Below are positions 1-10,269 of a stretch of DNA of 64,000 bases, piece by piece (the stretch's first letter is position 1; every line of letters begins with the position of its first letter). The position numbers and the translations under genes are program-made. The DNA comes from Plectrocnemia conspersa. Taxonomy: Eukaryota; Arthropoda; Insecta; Trichoptera; Polycentropodidae. Under the pieces are notes generated by a model. The model did no database searches. It was not told the DNA's origin and saw only the letters and a program-made list of their open reading frames with translations. Where the stretch lies: assembly GCA_009617715.1 (NCBI GenBank), contig VTFK01000267.1, positions 744,001 through 808,000 of the forward strand, given 5' to 3'.

Positions 1-1374
1 TTCAACACAAAAAATAGCTTAAATTCAATAAGTCGATAAACATAGACATAATAGGTGTCGCAAACGGCAACAATACTGACTTCACTGATATAGGCCGAGT
101 GGCACATACCCCTTAGCCGGAAATATATTATTTTATTTTATTTATTTAAAGAAAATTTCAAGTCGATTAAAAAAATACAATATTTTCAACTTAGTAATAA
201 ATATATATTTATTTAAGTGGCAAAATATATGCATTTTACTACATCCTTATGTAAAATACAGACACGCTATGTAATACAACGTACTACTATATATTTTCAA
301 GAATTTTTGTAATAAATTTTATATTCAATATTAACCAGTTAATTTGTAAAAATATGAAGAAATAAGGCGTATCATAATAAATCAACCAAAATTATTAAAA
401 TAAAGGATTAATGGCATTAGATCCGGATTATAATCAATTAAATATGTTAATTGCAATAATATTTCAACGAAATACATATTTTTAAGTCCATGACTAATTT
501 GGATCGGACAATGTGTTGAATACACACTTCATTTAAGTTCGTTTAAAAGTTCTCTAATTTCGGACTTGAACCGGAAACAACGAAACGTGGTCAACTGGAA
601 CAGCAAACTTTCAAATGAATAAGCACACAATTTGAACACAAAATATATGTGATTCAAAGCAAAAAATATATATTTTATCGATTAAATTTAAATATTTTAC
701 AATACAGCTTTTCCATGTCAAACTTAAACGACAGCAGTACAATGCAAAATATGTATTTGAAATCAGCCCCGTGTCAAGTTATAATAATATAAAAATAGTG
801 TAAGTCTGGCCTTTTTTAAACTGTAATCTGCGAGACCCTTTTAACGTGAAATTGTTTTTATAACTAACTTATGATAACGTAAGCTTTTTGGTGAGCAATA
901 CATTTAATACTAGTAGTTTTATTTAAAATATGATATTAAAAAAAGCTGAAATGATTTTTAGCCAAAAATTCCTTCAAATAAAACCTTAAAAAAAAACAAT
1001 ATGTAATTTTAGTGAAATCATATTGAAGTACATTTTCACTAGTAGATATATATTTTAATAGTTAAAAAATAATTTATTTGGAATGCGCAAGTAAAATAAT
1101 ATGTTTTCAACTTTTCCATTTGTAGTAATATACAGTAACGGTCAATGAAAGATGTCTACCTTGAAAAATATATATTTCTTTGTATTACTAATTATAATAG
1201 TAATACAATTTTGTGATACTTGCGAAAGCTATAAGCAGTAAGCAAATTACTGAAGTTTTACGAAATCAGTGATATTTGTGAAAATTTAGTAGTGCAATGA
1301 AAAATTTTTTTACCGTAAAACTAGTTAAGAAATACAAAAACTAAAACTTTATATATGTAAAACTCAAACCGTAC
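1..1374. other. AT-rich DNA, no gene seen
   Basis: I see no gene, repeat with clear ends or RNA gene here. The stretch is AT-rich with short A and T runs. It ends sharply at the GC-rich LTR element that begins at 1375. Confidence 0.6.
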
Positions 1375-1492
1375 TGTGGTATTGTCGCTCAGGCGAGACC
1401 GTCCTTCTTCGCGCGTAATCTGTCGGCCCTAAGCCCCCCGTTGTTGTCCCGCTCCGTTGGCCCAAAACGCACTCTTGTCAGGCCTGTCCTCA
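1375..1492 (-). repeat. LTR-like repeat, 3' copy relative to element
   Basis: This 118-bp repeat closely matches 2223-2350, apart from a ~10-bp length difference and scattered substitutions. Its ends are TGTGGTATTG and TGTCCTCA on the plus strand. On the minus strand it follows the purine-rich AGGAGGGCATG, as expected for a polypurine tract before a 3' LTR. Confidence 0.7.
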
Positions 1493-1699
1493 CATGCCCT
1501 CCTGATCTAAAGACCATATAGGACGTAGTCATTAAGCCTCTCTGGTCGTCTAGTGGCTCAGGAGGCCGATCGTCTTCTTTCGATTCTTTCGCTGCGCGTC
1601 GTTCATCAAGCCTGGAGCCAAGCTGCAGCTCCGCAGAGGGTTCGTCGCCTGACTGCAATTCGGGTCGAGTTGCTGACTCTGATCACCTCTGCTCGATCC

Positions 1700-1849
1700 A
1701 GGAAGCGCCCTCAGGTCTAGAACGTGCCTGTTCATCCTGTCCACTGCAACCGTGTTTGGCGAGATGATCGCTGTGACTCGCCTCGTGCGCCATTCGCTCG
1801 AACAGCTGACTGGACTCGGCTTCACTAATATCCGGTCTCCCGGATGGAA
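1700..1849 (-). pseudogene. Integrase C-terminal fragment of Ty3/Gypsy-like element
   Basis: Inside a longer minus-strand open frame (2002 to 1550), about 50 residues match the chromatin/DNA-binding C-terminal region of Ty3/Gypsy integrases. A GDRILVK motif is followed by a conserved W, then SPNTV, and closes with NRHVLDLR. In the family this region follows the catalytic DDE core, which is absent here. The residues before it in the same frame (arginine-rich) are not recognisable and probably represent the deletion junction. The reading frame through this domain is uninterrupted. Confidence 0.7.
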
Positions 1850-1952
1850 TCTCGACGCTCGGCCCGCTTCCTCTCTGTGTGCTGGACTCTTTAGGGGATG
1901 CCGCCGCCGCCGCCGGAGACCCCGTCTCTGCGTTTGTACCAGAACACGGCCA

Positions 1953-2207
1953 TCAGTGGGGAGATCTCCGGCACTTCGTCGTCGTAAGTTCTTCGAGCGC
2001 ACGGATCCCTCTCAGCGCCGCCTTTATCCTTTTAACGTCGGTCTTCTCTTCGGCGCTCAGTTCGGCATATCGACGCATCGCGATCCCCGATAAAAAACAT
2101 CGCAAGCGTCGACGCTCGATTCTTAATGTCACAGAGGATCTCGAACCTCTGCAACCAGTCTTCGACGCAGCACTTGCAATCAAACCTCTCGAAGTAACGT
2201 CCGCCAT
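1953..2207 (-). pseudogene. Gag N-terminal fragment, frameshifted
   Basis: An ATG at 2207, 16 bases inside the 5' LTR-like repeat, begins MADVT. The Gag-like signature then moves to a second frame (ERFD, VEDWLQRFE, ending near IGD) and returns to the first frame for AELSAEEKTD and a KIKAAL-like helix. The order matches the N-terminal half of Ty3/Gypsy Gag: an aromatic W/F pair, a hydrophobic segment, then an AELS..EK helix. Two compensating frameshifts are therefore present. Nucleocapsid zinc fingers are not seen. The family assignment rests on motif order only. Confidence 0.6.
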
Positions 2208-2222
2208 CGCGCCGAAATAGCT

Positions 2223-2350
2223 TGTGGTATTGTCGCTCAGGCGACACCGACCGCTTCCGTCTTATGTCGCGCGTAATTTATTGGTCCTAAGCCCCCCGTT
2301 GTTGTCCCACTCCGTTGGCCCAAAGCGCACTCTCGTCAGCCATGTCCTCA
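2223..2350 (-). repeat. LTR-like repeat, 5' copy relative to element
   Basis: This is the 128-bp partner of the repeat at 1375-1492. The two share the block CCTAAGCCCCCCGTTGTTGT and both ends. The extra bases relative to the other copy lie in the first third. Divergence between the copies implies an old insertion. Confidence 0.7.
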
Positions 2351-2639
2351 CGCGTACGTTCACGAATTACCAATATCCAAATTGACCTCATAAAAATTCT
2401 TAAGCTAATTGTAGTTTTAGAGCTGTTATTAGATCTAGTACAAAATTCAAACTGGGAACAGGGAAAAAATAAGCAAAAAAGAAACTACAGACAGACGTCA
2501 CATCTCGCATATTGCACCTTAGTTTGTCTGCATTTGGATAGTACACTATATGTAAAAAATATGATAGCTATCTTTACCGATAATAAAATGAACTTCAAAA
2601 GTAAAAGGCTAGTCAAAGTATATTCAAACCGAATCATGG

Positions 2640-2830
2640 TCAATAGGAGGGCGCAAAAATAATTATCACTTCTCAGAAGTCAAAAATCCTCGGCAAAAGC
2701 AATAAAATCGTGTCGGCGCCGTTGCAATTGGAACGCTCGGTAACACTCGAAGAGGTTGAATATTACGTGAAACCTTTTCTCAATCGCGATCGATCTTCAG
2801 CTGACTGAAAATCGGCAAGTTCGTGTAGTA
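2640..2830. other. GC-richer non-coding block
   Basis: The block is more complex than its flanks, with GCGATCGATC and a GGCGCC core. No open frame of note and no repeat partner in the window were found. It may be a regulatory or conserved non-coding element, but conservation could not be tested. Confidence 0.2.
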
Positions 2831-3030
2831 CAACTATAATATCTATGTATAATATATGTATACTGACCATTTCATCTCGTTTTATTTGTTACAAGGGCGG
2901 TTATGAATTAAAATACTAACTGTTTAATTAAAATTTCATTTAGGAATTCTAATATATAAAACCGGGTTTAAAAAAAAATGCTTTTCGTATTAATTACCCG
3001 GTTCTAAAAAACCGTCAAGTCCTAATCATC

Positions 3031-3141
3031 ACGTACGAAAGCACTTATTGACAAGTCGTTTGGCTTGTGTTAACAATCCGTATATACAACAAGTCTTTGT
3101 CGCATTGTCAATACGTCAATCTCAATAAGTGCTTTATACGT
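3031..3141. repeat. Short element with ~20-bp inverted ends
   Basis: ACGTACGAAAGCACTTATTG at 3031-3050 is mirrored by CAATAAGTGCTTTATACGT at 3123-3141 with two mismatches. The interior of ~70 bp has smaller internal inverted words. No target duplication is clear. It could be a MITE fragment or a stem-loop locus. Confidence 0.5.
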
Positions 3142-3297
3142 TTTTGGGTGGTGGTTACATGAATAAATATTTTATTTTTCGTTTGAACCTACATATAATA
3201 AATAAAGTCATTATTTGACTGTACAATGACAAAATGTGTATTTTAAATCATTGGAAAAAACTAACATCAAAAAAGCTTCTAGTATGAATACTAAACG

Positions 3298-3346
3298 GGT
3301 ACATTTTCAAAAGACATTTTAATAAACAGTCTTTTGAAAATGTACC
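3298..3346. repeat. Perfect 18-bp inverted repeat (hairpin)
   Basis: GGTACATTTTCAAAAGAC (3298-3315) and its exact reverse complement (3329-3346) flank a 13-base AT loop. This is an uninterrupted 18-bp stem. It is too short for a typical animal pre-miRNA and is not followed by a terminator-like signal relevant to eukaryotes. Its role is unknown. Confidence 0.7.
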
Positions 3347-3589
3347 ATTATAGCATAACACAGGATGTAAATTGTATTAATAATAGCAAAATATAGTAAA
3401 CTGGCATTAAAAGCACTTTTAAATGCATTATTTTAAAGCGTAACTAATACACAAATATTCAATTTGAGCCCATTAAATATATCTTGTGTTTTCGATAAAG
3501 CATTTGCCCGTTTAGTGTCCGATATTTTATAATTAGCATATTTTAATTTATAATTCAAAAAGCCTCGTTCTATATGCATGCATTATATA

Positions 3590-3965
3590 ACATTTTAATA
3601 ACCGCGGTGCGCCATTAAATTTTAATAATGCACATTTTACGAGGTGCGCCGGCCTTGTTGTTTAACAGGTTAACAAATGACGTCCGCACGCGAGATTAAA
3701 TCCAAGTCAAATTTGAATACTGTACAACGTACACAAGAAAATGTTTACGAATTCACGCGGCAGGTTTTCGTGTACGTATATAACATCGTAATGTTGTTGT
3801 ACGTTATGAGCCTCGATTAAATTGTAAACAACGGTTTCGCGTGGCTCATACACACCCCCATTTGTCAGGGGCGTATTACGCAAATATTATTATTGTTATT
3901 AATATTATACGGAGGGGGGAGGTGTCGCTGGGGCGCTTTTAACCCTCCGTCGGCCGCAATGTTGT
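3590..3965. promoter_or_regulatory. Candidate conserved/regulatory block with forkhead-like site
   Basis: A ~375-bp GC-richer, low-repeat block. Visible words include a forkhead-like GTAAACAA near 3825, TAAT-core homeodomain words, two copies of GGTGCGCC near 3605 and 3642, and a small stem pairing ACGGAGGG (3909-3916) with ACCCTCCGT (3942-3950). There is no coding frame. Classification as an enhancer-like element is inference from composition and motif density. Confidence 0.25.
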
Positions 3966-4146
3966 ACTAAAGAGCCAACATCCTTTAGGATACACAAGTT
4001 CAAAAGCTCTGCATTTGAATGGTGACAATCCAATAAGCGGCTAGTTTGTGAAACAAACTTAAGTTTTACTTAGTTGCTATTTTATCATGTTTGAAATAAA
4101 TAAGAGTTTTCGTATTTTATTATGATAAAGTTGCAAATATACAAAA

Positions 4147-4458
4147 GGCAAACTGTTTAGTATAGCTTTTTTAATCCTGGGATTCGCTACTATGACTTTT
4201 ATGAACCCTAGAAATTCCCGAGATGCAAGAAATTTAAATTCCAAATTTAACGATATTTTTTAAATAATTTTATTGTATATTTTATATCAACATAATTATG
4301 AATTTCAATTGATTTCGTAAGCGAAAACAACATAAATTCATAAATAAAAAAATCGTTAAATTTGGGATTTAAATTTCTTGCATCTTGGGAATTTCTAGGG
4401 TTTACAAAAGTTATACTAGCGAATCCCAGTATTAAAAAACTATACTTAACAATTTGCC
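4147..4458. repeat. 312-bp long inverted repeat (snapback)
   Basis: Two arms of about 110 bp (4147-4256 and 4349-4458) are reverse complements at ~90% by eye and surround a ~92-bp AT-rich loop. Both arms carry CCTAGAAATTCCC-like and GATGCAAGAAATTTAAAT words in opposite orientation. The 90-codon minus-strand open frame over the right arm is a by-product. No target-site duplication is evident. It could be a foldback/MITE element, or a hairpin RNA (hpRNA/siRNA) source if transcribed. Confidence 0.8.
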
Positions 4459-4559
4459 AGTGTCTTAACACTGGATATTTTAAAAAAATCTGGGGTTCTG
4501 TCAAAACATACTTTACCATCTATCAAAGATAAAAAAAAAAATATTTTACACCTGCCACT

Positions 4560-5725
4560 TTATCTTCTCAAAATTCTAACATTAAAATATTAGATATCTT
4601 GCTCACTAGCAATAAAATCATTTCTCTTGTTTGAGTTCCAGTTTTTTAGTGAAATAAAATTTTACGGTACTATATATGAATTATATCTATAGGTACACTT
4701 TCTAAAGATTCAATTTAATTATAATTTAACTATCCTGGCAAGCCGCCATATTCCTATTTTACAAATAATTATTTTTTCTACGTAACATAAATTAATTAAA
4801 TTAACTTTTATAATTAATAATATTTTGCTTTAGTAATAAATTCAGGGTAACAGCCGTATTTTTCTATAGATAATGGGGTTTCTTTCATTTATCGCGTATT
4901 TTAACCGATAAAACAGACTTGTTGATAGTCGGTAACTAATACATGAAATAACTGGATTTAAACTTATCATCACAGCTAAGCTTTATCAGACTTTTTTAAA
5001 TTTAACGTATAAATATTATAAAAATTAATTTAAGTCTATCTAAGTCATATATATATAAGGTGTAAAAAATCCCTAATATTTAGCTACTAAAGCTCATATA
5101 TGTATAGAATAATAAAAAAACCCCATTGATTTTTTTTATGGTAAATATAAATTGATATATGCTGTTTAAATTATATCTCATTAATTTGGATAAAAATGAT
5201 CTAATTTTTTTAATAATAATTTCGTTACTTGTAAGTAATATATGTATCCTACGCTAGAATAAATAATCAATCGGATCACTTTCCAAAAAGTTCTAACAAT
5301 ATATGAATGTATAGGTAATTGGCAAATCTTTGATTCTAGTTTGCCCAAAATGTTCTATGTATCAAACGCTGTTAAACATCTTCACTTTTATTCACTAAAT
5401 GGCCACAAAACTCCTAATCAAAATTTCTTAATACTTTCGTAAAATATTTCTCTTACTAAATGACAAAAAAATATTAGTTTTGCTTTACCAAAAATTCATT
5501 TAAATACATGTGCAGGGCACAACAGTTTCACGCCAATGCACTAAACAGAAAAAAACAATGCACAGTCTTAAAACATAGAAAAATATATACATATTTACAT
5601 AACAATAATAGTTACAACACAATGCGTCAATACTTTGATCAGAACAAGTTAATATAATATTATCAATCAGATAGTAAAAAAGTCTAATAGCTGTACTTAT
5701 TGCAAGTAAAAATCTATTTTATGTA
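4560..5725. other. AT-rich DNA, no gene seen
   Basis: Nothing beyond AT-rich sequence, short homopolymers and stop-rich frames on both strands. Confidence 0.6.
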
Positions 5726-5734
5726 ACTAGAACG

Positions 5735-5935
5735 TGTAAATGCGAAGAAAGAAGCGGTGGTCTAAGATTATGTAGGCCTCCTCTTGTTCAAGCTAGAGAG
5801 CTCTTAAAACCACGATGACTTGATTTCTGGAGTGAAAGTTCAAGTGTAAATACAGTTGAATAAGTCTCAGAGAAGATTCAGATATTTTTAGATACAGTGT
5901 GTGAGGAAAATTGGTAATTGTTTGCCCGCGTCCTT
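5735..5935 (+). repeat. Dispersed repeat family A, copy 1
   Basis: Shares, in order, a TGCGAAGAAAGAAG-type start, a GAGCTCTTAAAA segment, an AAAGTTCAAGTGTAAATAC segment and a GTGTGTGAGGAAAATTGGTAATTG tail with 18860-19040, with gaps and many substitutions. Related pieces occur at 7045-7145 and, inverted, near 36640-36680. No recognisable protein is encoded. It may be the untranslated part of a LINE or a SINE-like element. Confidence 0.5.
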
Positions 5936-7040
5936 ATATTTATATCCATAGTCACTTTTATGTGAGATTTTGTTGTCCACCCCTTTTTGGTTGGACGTCT
6001 AATTACAGAAAGATGATGAGTTTATTTGAAACAAACTGCTGTTTGCCGCTAAAGTAGTTTACGAACGGTATATTTTTAATCTATATTATCATTTAATTAA
6101 CGATACTTTGCAACTTAATCTGGTAAAATGTTTCCCACGGTGGTGTACTAACTTAAATAAGAAACCCGTTTTTTATTCGAAATATGGAACGTTTTATCAC
6201 AAGCCGAAGTGGCACTTTTATAATTTAATAGCATGAGTTAACATTTTTAATTAAGAATAGAAGAGTGATTTAATTTATGAAACTGACAGTTATTATATTC
6301 TAATATAATTATTTAGACATTTATTAATATGATATCATTCATTTCGAACTAAAAAGAAGCACATGTTTTAATATTTTGTATAGTATCATAATAATGTCTT
6401 CAATTTTTTTCGTAGCTGATCCTAAAAATAGAACGTATTTATAAAATTATTTAGTAATATTATTAATATTATTTAGTAAATTAGAACTTCAAGCCAATGT
6501 ATGTTCGTAAATGGGAAATTCATATAATTAAATAGCTAAGAATTAAATCTGATTTATGCTAGTATAATATTATATATGTATGTAAGGATTAATTTGAAGG
6601 CGTTCTATGTAGTAATTAATGATGAATATTATAATTTAGTAACCAGATAGGATAATTATATTCCATTTGACTTCTAACAAGTACTATATACAGTGATTCA
6701 AGTGTGTGTATTGATTTTAATTTTTAATCAGTGCAAATGTCAAGGTTACGAGATTTTTTTTTAAATACAATTTAATATATTTAAAAGTAATTTTATTTTC
6801 ATATATTATGTTAGTACTTGCATAAACTTTAAAAATAAAACTATAAATAATTTAAAAAATGAAATCTAAACAAATCCGACTTGTGTGTCAGGATAATTAA
6901 CTTTGTCTTCTATATAAAAAATATAAATGATTATTGTACAGCTATTTCTAGTGAGAGTGTATAATTTTAGTTTTATATACATGCTATTTTAGTAGTTTTG
7001 TCTGTATCTAAATGATCCAGTCGTATCCGAAGATCAAACT
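5936..7040. other. AT-rich DNA, no gene seen
   Basis: No gene or bounded repeat was recognised. There are frequent TATGTA-type words. Confidence 0.55.
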
Positions 7041-7044
7041 GAAC

Positions 7045-7145
7045 TATGTATGCCGGAAATCGGAGCTAGACCAGGGTTGACGTGAAGAGAGAAGCGGCTG
7101 CTTTCTCGGTCTTTTCCGTCTTAATGGTCGGCGAGGCTCTACATG
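7045..7145 (+). repeat. Dispersed repeat family A, copy 2
   Basis: The segment GGAGCTAGACCAGGGTTGAC followed by GTGAAGAGAGAAG resembles GAGCTGGACCAG...GCGAAGAGAGAG at 18860-18895. It also matches, in reverse orientation, CACGTCAGCCCTAGTCCAGC near 36660. The minus-strand open frame over it is fortuitous. Confidence 0.45.
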
Positions 7146-7780
7146 GTTTCGAGTTAAAATATTTTTTCTTGTGATTAAATTGGAGTAAAAGTTTTTTATG
7201 ATGGTATTGTTAGAAGTGAGTTTCGAATAGAAGTGTAACATGCCCACTTTTCAATGCAACAGTTAATTGCGAATATTTAAGGATGTAATTTAATATGTTA
7301 TTATACTAGATTTTTTTATGTATAGCTTGATCAGTTTATTATTACATATAATCCTAATGTGCTTTTCTTTGTTAATATAAAGAATTAAAAAAAAATGTTT
7401 GCCGTTTTTCACTAATGGCATTGGTTTACGGCGCTTTTAACAGTTTTTTCTTGGAGTCCATTTCAAAAATGCTGATGGCTTACTCGTTGATTCCCACTAT
7501 ATATAAGTTGACATATTTATATATACATTTTTTATTTTGTTAGGGTTTTACGTAAAATATAAAAATCATCAGGGATTGAACCGATCGATAAAGTTTTACA
7601 CATTATTCAAAGATCTAAAAACACAATATCACACTAATAGGTATGCTAAAAACTGTTCAATACTGTAAAAAAATAGTGATGGATACAAACATTATATACA
7701 TCAAAGAACAGATACTCAACTTTACTATAAAGATTTTTTTATATTATTTCAATACAAAGTGAATCTTTCATGTATATCGT

Positions 7781-8110
7781 GACTATTGAATGTCGAAGTG
7801 AATAGAGGGTTAAATTCGCATTTCACGCACGAGTTTGGTGACCGGCGACGTGACAATTTGTCAATTCGGACAACCGGTGGGCAAAAAATATTTAAAAATA
7901 TTCGCGTGTTGTAAAAAATATGGCACCGTTAAATCTAGCCCGACAGCGCTCGATGAGCATGTCAAATTGGGCATTAAATCGAATTATCCGAGAGATGAAA
8001 CCAGGATGCGAGCGGATTTTCATTGTTTGCGGATCGGGAGAATATTTTTTTTTAATTAATCCTTTTGTGTAAAAATTCGACAATGGACTCGATTCGATTT
8101 AGGTATATTC
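7781..8110. other. GC-richer non-coding block
   Basis: It contains GACCGGCGACGTGACAATTT, CGACAGCGCTCGATGAGC and homeodomain-like TTAATTAAT. Overlapping short open frames on both strands (7835-8059 plus, 7892-8083 minus) have no recognisable product and are explained by the higher GC. It may be a conserved non-coding element; untested. Confidence 0.2.
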
Positions 8111-9690
8111 CTATTTTTCATTAAAATAATATTTAAAATAAGTTGACAATGATGCTTATGGCAATATTTTATAATAAATATATAAACATATTTCTGTAGG
8201 CTAAAAAAGTATACTAATATTGTGCTAGAAACCTTAGCTAGAATAACAGACCAATAGAATAGTTTGAGATCTGTAAAAAAAGCAATATTGAAACATCTTT
8301 ACACTGTAAATTGAAGTCTAGAAAAGCATAATGCATCTTATTTTGTGTCTATAATCTGTATTTATTTCGATAAAATTAATTTGTTAATGAAATTACTATA
8401 TATTGCAAAATTCAGTGCGTTAATCTGAATGAATTTTCAAAATAATTGTAATCCAGTTCATGTTCTTAAACTTCGTTAATTTACAGCAAAAATAAATCTA
8501 AATTGTTGGTTGATATATTATGTTCCTTAAAATATTAAATCCAATAATATGATAGTACAGTAGAACGCCTAAAAATCTGCAAAACAGAATCGTTAAATTT
8601 AAATCATTTTGTTTCAGTTCCACAAAACCATAAATAAGTCACAAAAATACTTGCTTAATATAGCAAAAATATTTTTAAAATTAAACGCTTCTTCCACGAT
8701 CAATACTATGTAGCATCCAAAATATTTTATCGTAAAACAGTAAAAAAATCTGATAATATCATCAATATAACTTAAGCTATTTAAATAAGCTAGTATTATA
8801 TAAATAAATCATACATAAATTGGAAATACATAAATAGATTATTTAATATATCGTGATATAATTGTAATAGTTTCATTATATGTCGTCATACTTAGTCTAG
8901 ATACCTTTGTAACTACTAGTGATTTGTCAAAATATGAATGACTATAACTATTGGCGATTTATAATATAATATCTATGTTATAGAACCCTTGTCATACTCA
9001 AACGTGACACAATTAATTATAATATTATTTTATTTAATATAATATAATATTAAGGACGGACGTCTTAAGATTTTATCTTATTTCATCATGTTTTATCACG
9101 CTTTACATCATAATGGTGATACTTTGCTTTAAATATTAATATTAGAGAGATGCTTAAAATAGATTCTAATTCAACATTAGGTAGTACAAATTTAAACTTT
9201 TATTAATTAGGCAGTTAAATATTATTGCTCACGTACACATACTATTTAAAATATTATAATAATACGCACAAATAACAATTTTATACTTTATATATGTATG
9301 TATATATATCCATTACCATAGATTAGCTGTCGAAATATCACGTTTCAGACCCAAACTGAAGATACAAAGTTTTAGGCAATTTATTTACCCGCTTAGTCAA
9401 ACATTTAAGGTATATTTTCAATTTAACCAATATAAAATAGAACTCTCAAGCTTGTTTACTCAATATATATCAGAACATCAAAGTAGAGTAAATTAACTGA
9501 ACGCTTTATAAATATATTATCAATGGAAAATATAATTTATTAAATTTAATGAAAGCAATAAAAAAATCTATGGTGTTTAATGCCAGTTTTTCAGAAATAT
9601 ATCTAAAGGAATATAGTTATATGTGTAGCCACTTGTGCACCGTCTACTGCATATTTTTGACATACCTGAACCTTTTGCCTTTTATTGCTA
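8111..9690. other. AT-rich DNA, no gene seen
   Basis: Very AT-rich, with stop codons in all frames. Nothing supportable was found. Confidence 0.6.
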
Positions 9691-9956
9691 AAAAATAACT
9701 AAGTGTTGATCTCGTGAATATGGATGATATTTAAGACAGCAAACGCGTTGGCATCGTCACGTCGTTCTCAAGAGGATTAAGTGGCGCAGACTTCTGGATA
9801 ATACTCTAAGGAGGTAAAGTGTTTCCAAGAAACGTTAAAAAGCAGTTTGAAATTTGGTTTTATGAAATGTTTATGCATAAGTGTCAGACAAACATTGTTA
9901 CTATATATTTGTATTAATGTTGGTACATTTTTTCTAGCGCTTTTTGAAAGGAGCGT

Positions 9957-9980
9957 TAAAATACAATTAATTGTATTTTA
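9957..9980. repeat. 24-bp perfect palindrome
   Basis: TAAAATACAATT at 9957-9968 is followed directly by its exact reverse complement, with no spacer. Such zero-loop palindromes can be chance in AT-rich DNA, but 12-bp arms are notable. It lies just upstream of the open segment at 9982-10263. Confidence 0.6.
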
Positions 9981-10007
9981 GACAAAGCATTATTTAAAAT
10001 TTCTCAG

Positions 10008-10114
10008 GGGTGGTGTCGGCAATTCGTCGAAGCTCTGCGATTTTAAGCTACAGGCTATTGAATGCCCTCATAGAGTGGCGATTGCGTCCCTTATTCTCAC
10101 TTGCCGCAATCAAG
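10008..10114 (+). CDS. Candidate host exon A, unidentified protein
   Basis: Between a TTTCTCAG acceptor-like site and a CAAG/GTGACT donor-like site lies a 107-nt segment open in one frame (1 + 35 codons + 1). It encodes a cysteine-containing segment (SSKLCDFKLQAIECPHRV, then LTCRNQ). The same frame stays open from 9982 to a stop at 10261-10263, so an unspliced 94-codon stretch is an alternative. Its 3' phase is compatible with candidate exon B at 11544, joining through a glycine codon. The acceptor tract is weak and the donor is not ideal. No family is recognised. Codon choice and GC are higher than in the surroundings, which would also fit a conserved non-coding block. Confidence 0.2.
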
Positions 10115-10269
10115 GTGACTGCGCTCAAAAACACATTTACCGTCTGAATAAGCTTGCTAGACACAATGATATTTTCAGTGATTTTGAAAAGTTTAAACTG
10201 TACCCGTGTCGTCCTAAATTGATTCACGACGAAACAAGTCTAATGCACGAAATCATCGGTTAAAATCAC

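Larger units (their letters stand above)
1375..2350 (-). mobile_element. Internally deleted Ty3/Gypsy-like LTR retrotransposon
   Basis: A ~976-bp GC-rich island in AT-rich DNA is bounded by two direct repeats of 118 and 128 bp. Both repeats begin TGTGGTATTGTCGCTCAGGCG-like and end TGTCCTCA, giving the TG...CA ends typical of LTRs. Read on the minus strand, the interior starts with a Gag-like frame immediately inside the upstream repeat. It then jumps to the C-terminal part of an integrase and ends in a purine tract (AGGAGGG) a few bases before the second repeat. The protease, reverse transcriptase, RNase H and integrase core are missing, so this is a deletion derivative that must have been mobilised in trans, if it moved after the deletion. 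GTAC lies just before 1375 and again at 2354-2357, three bases beyond the right end, so a target duplication is only suggested. No tRNA-complementary primer-binding site beginning TGG is visible next to the 5' LTR. Confidence 0.75.

Noticed and set aside
4247..4519. 90-codon minus frame
   Set aside because: It runs along the right arm of the long inverted repeat, and its mirror on the other arm shows it is a by-product of that structure.
10198..10260. Mariner/IS630-type transposase similarity in LYPCRPKLIHDE
   Set aside because: Only a few residues resemble the K-P-Y-R-P-x-L linker. The preceding sequence lacks the helix-turn-helix and no terminal repeats flank it.
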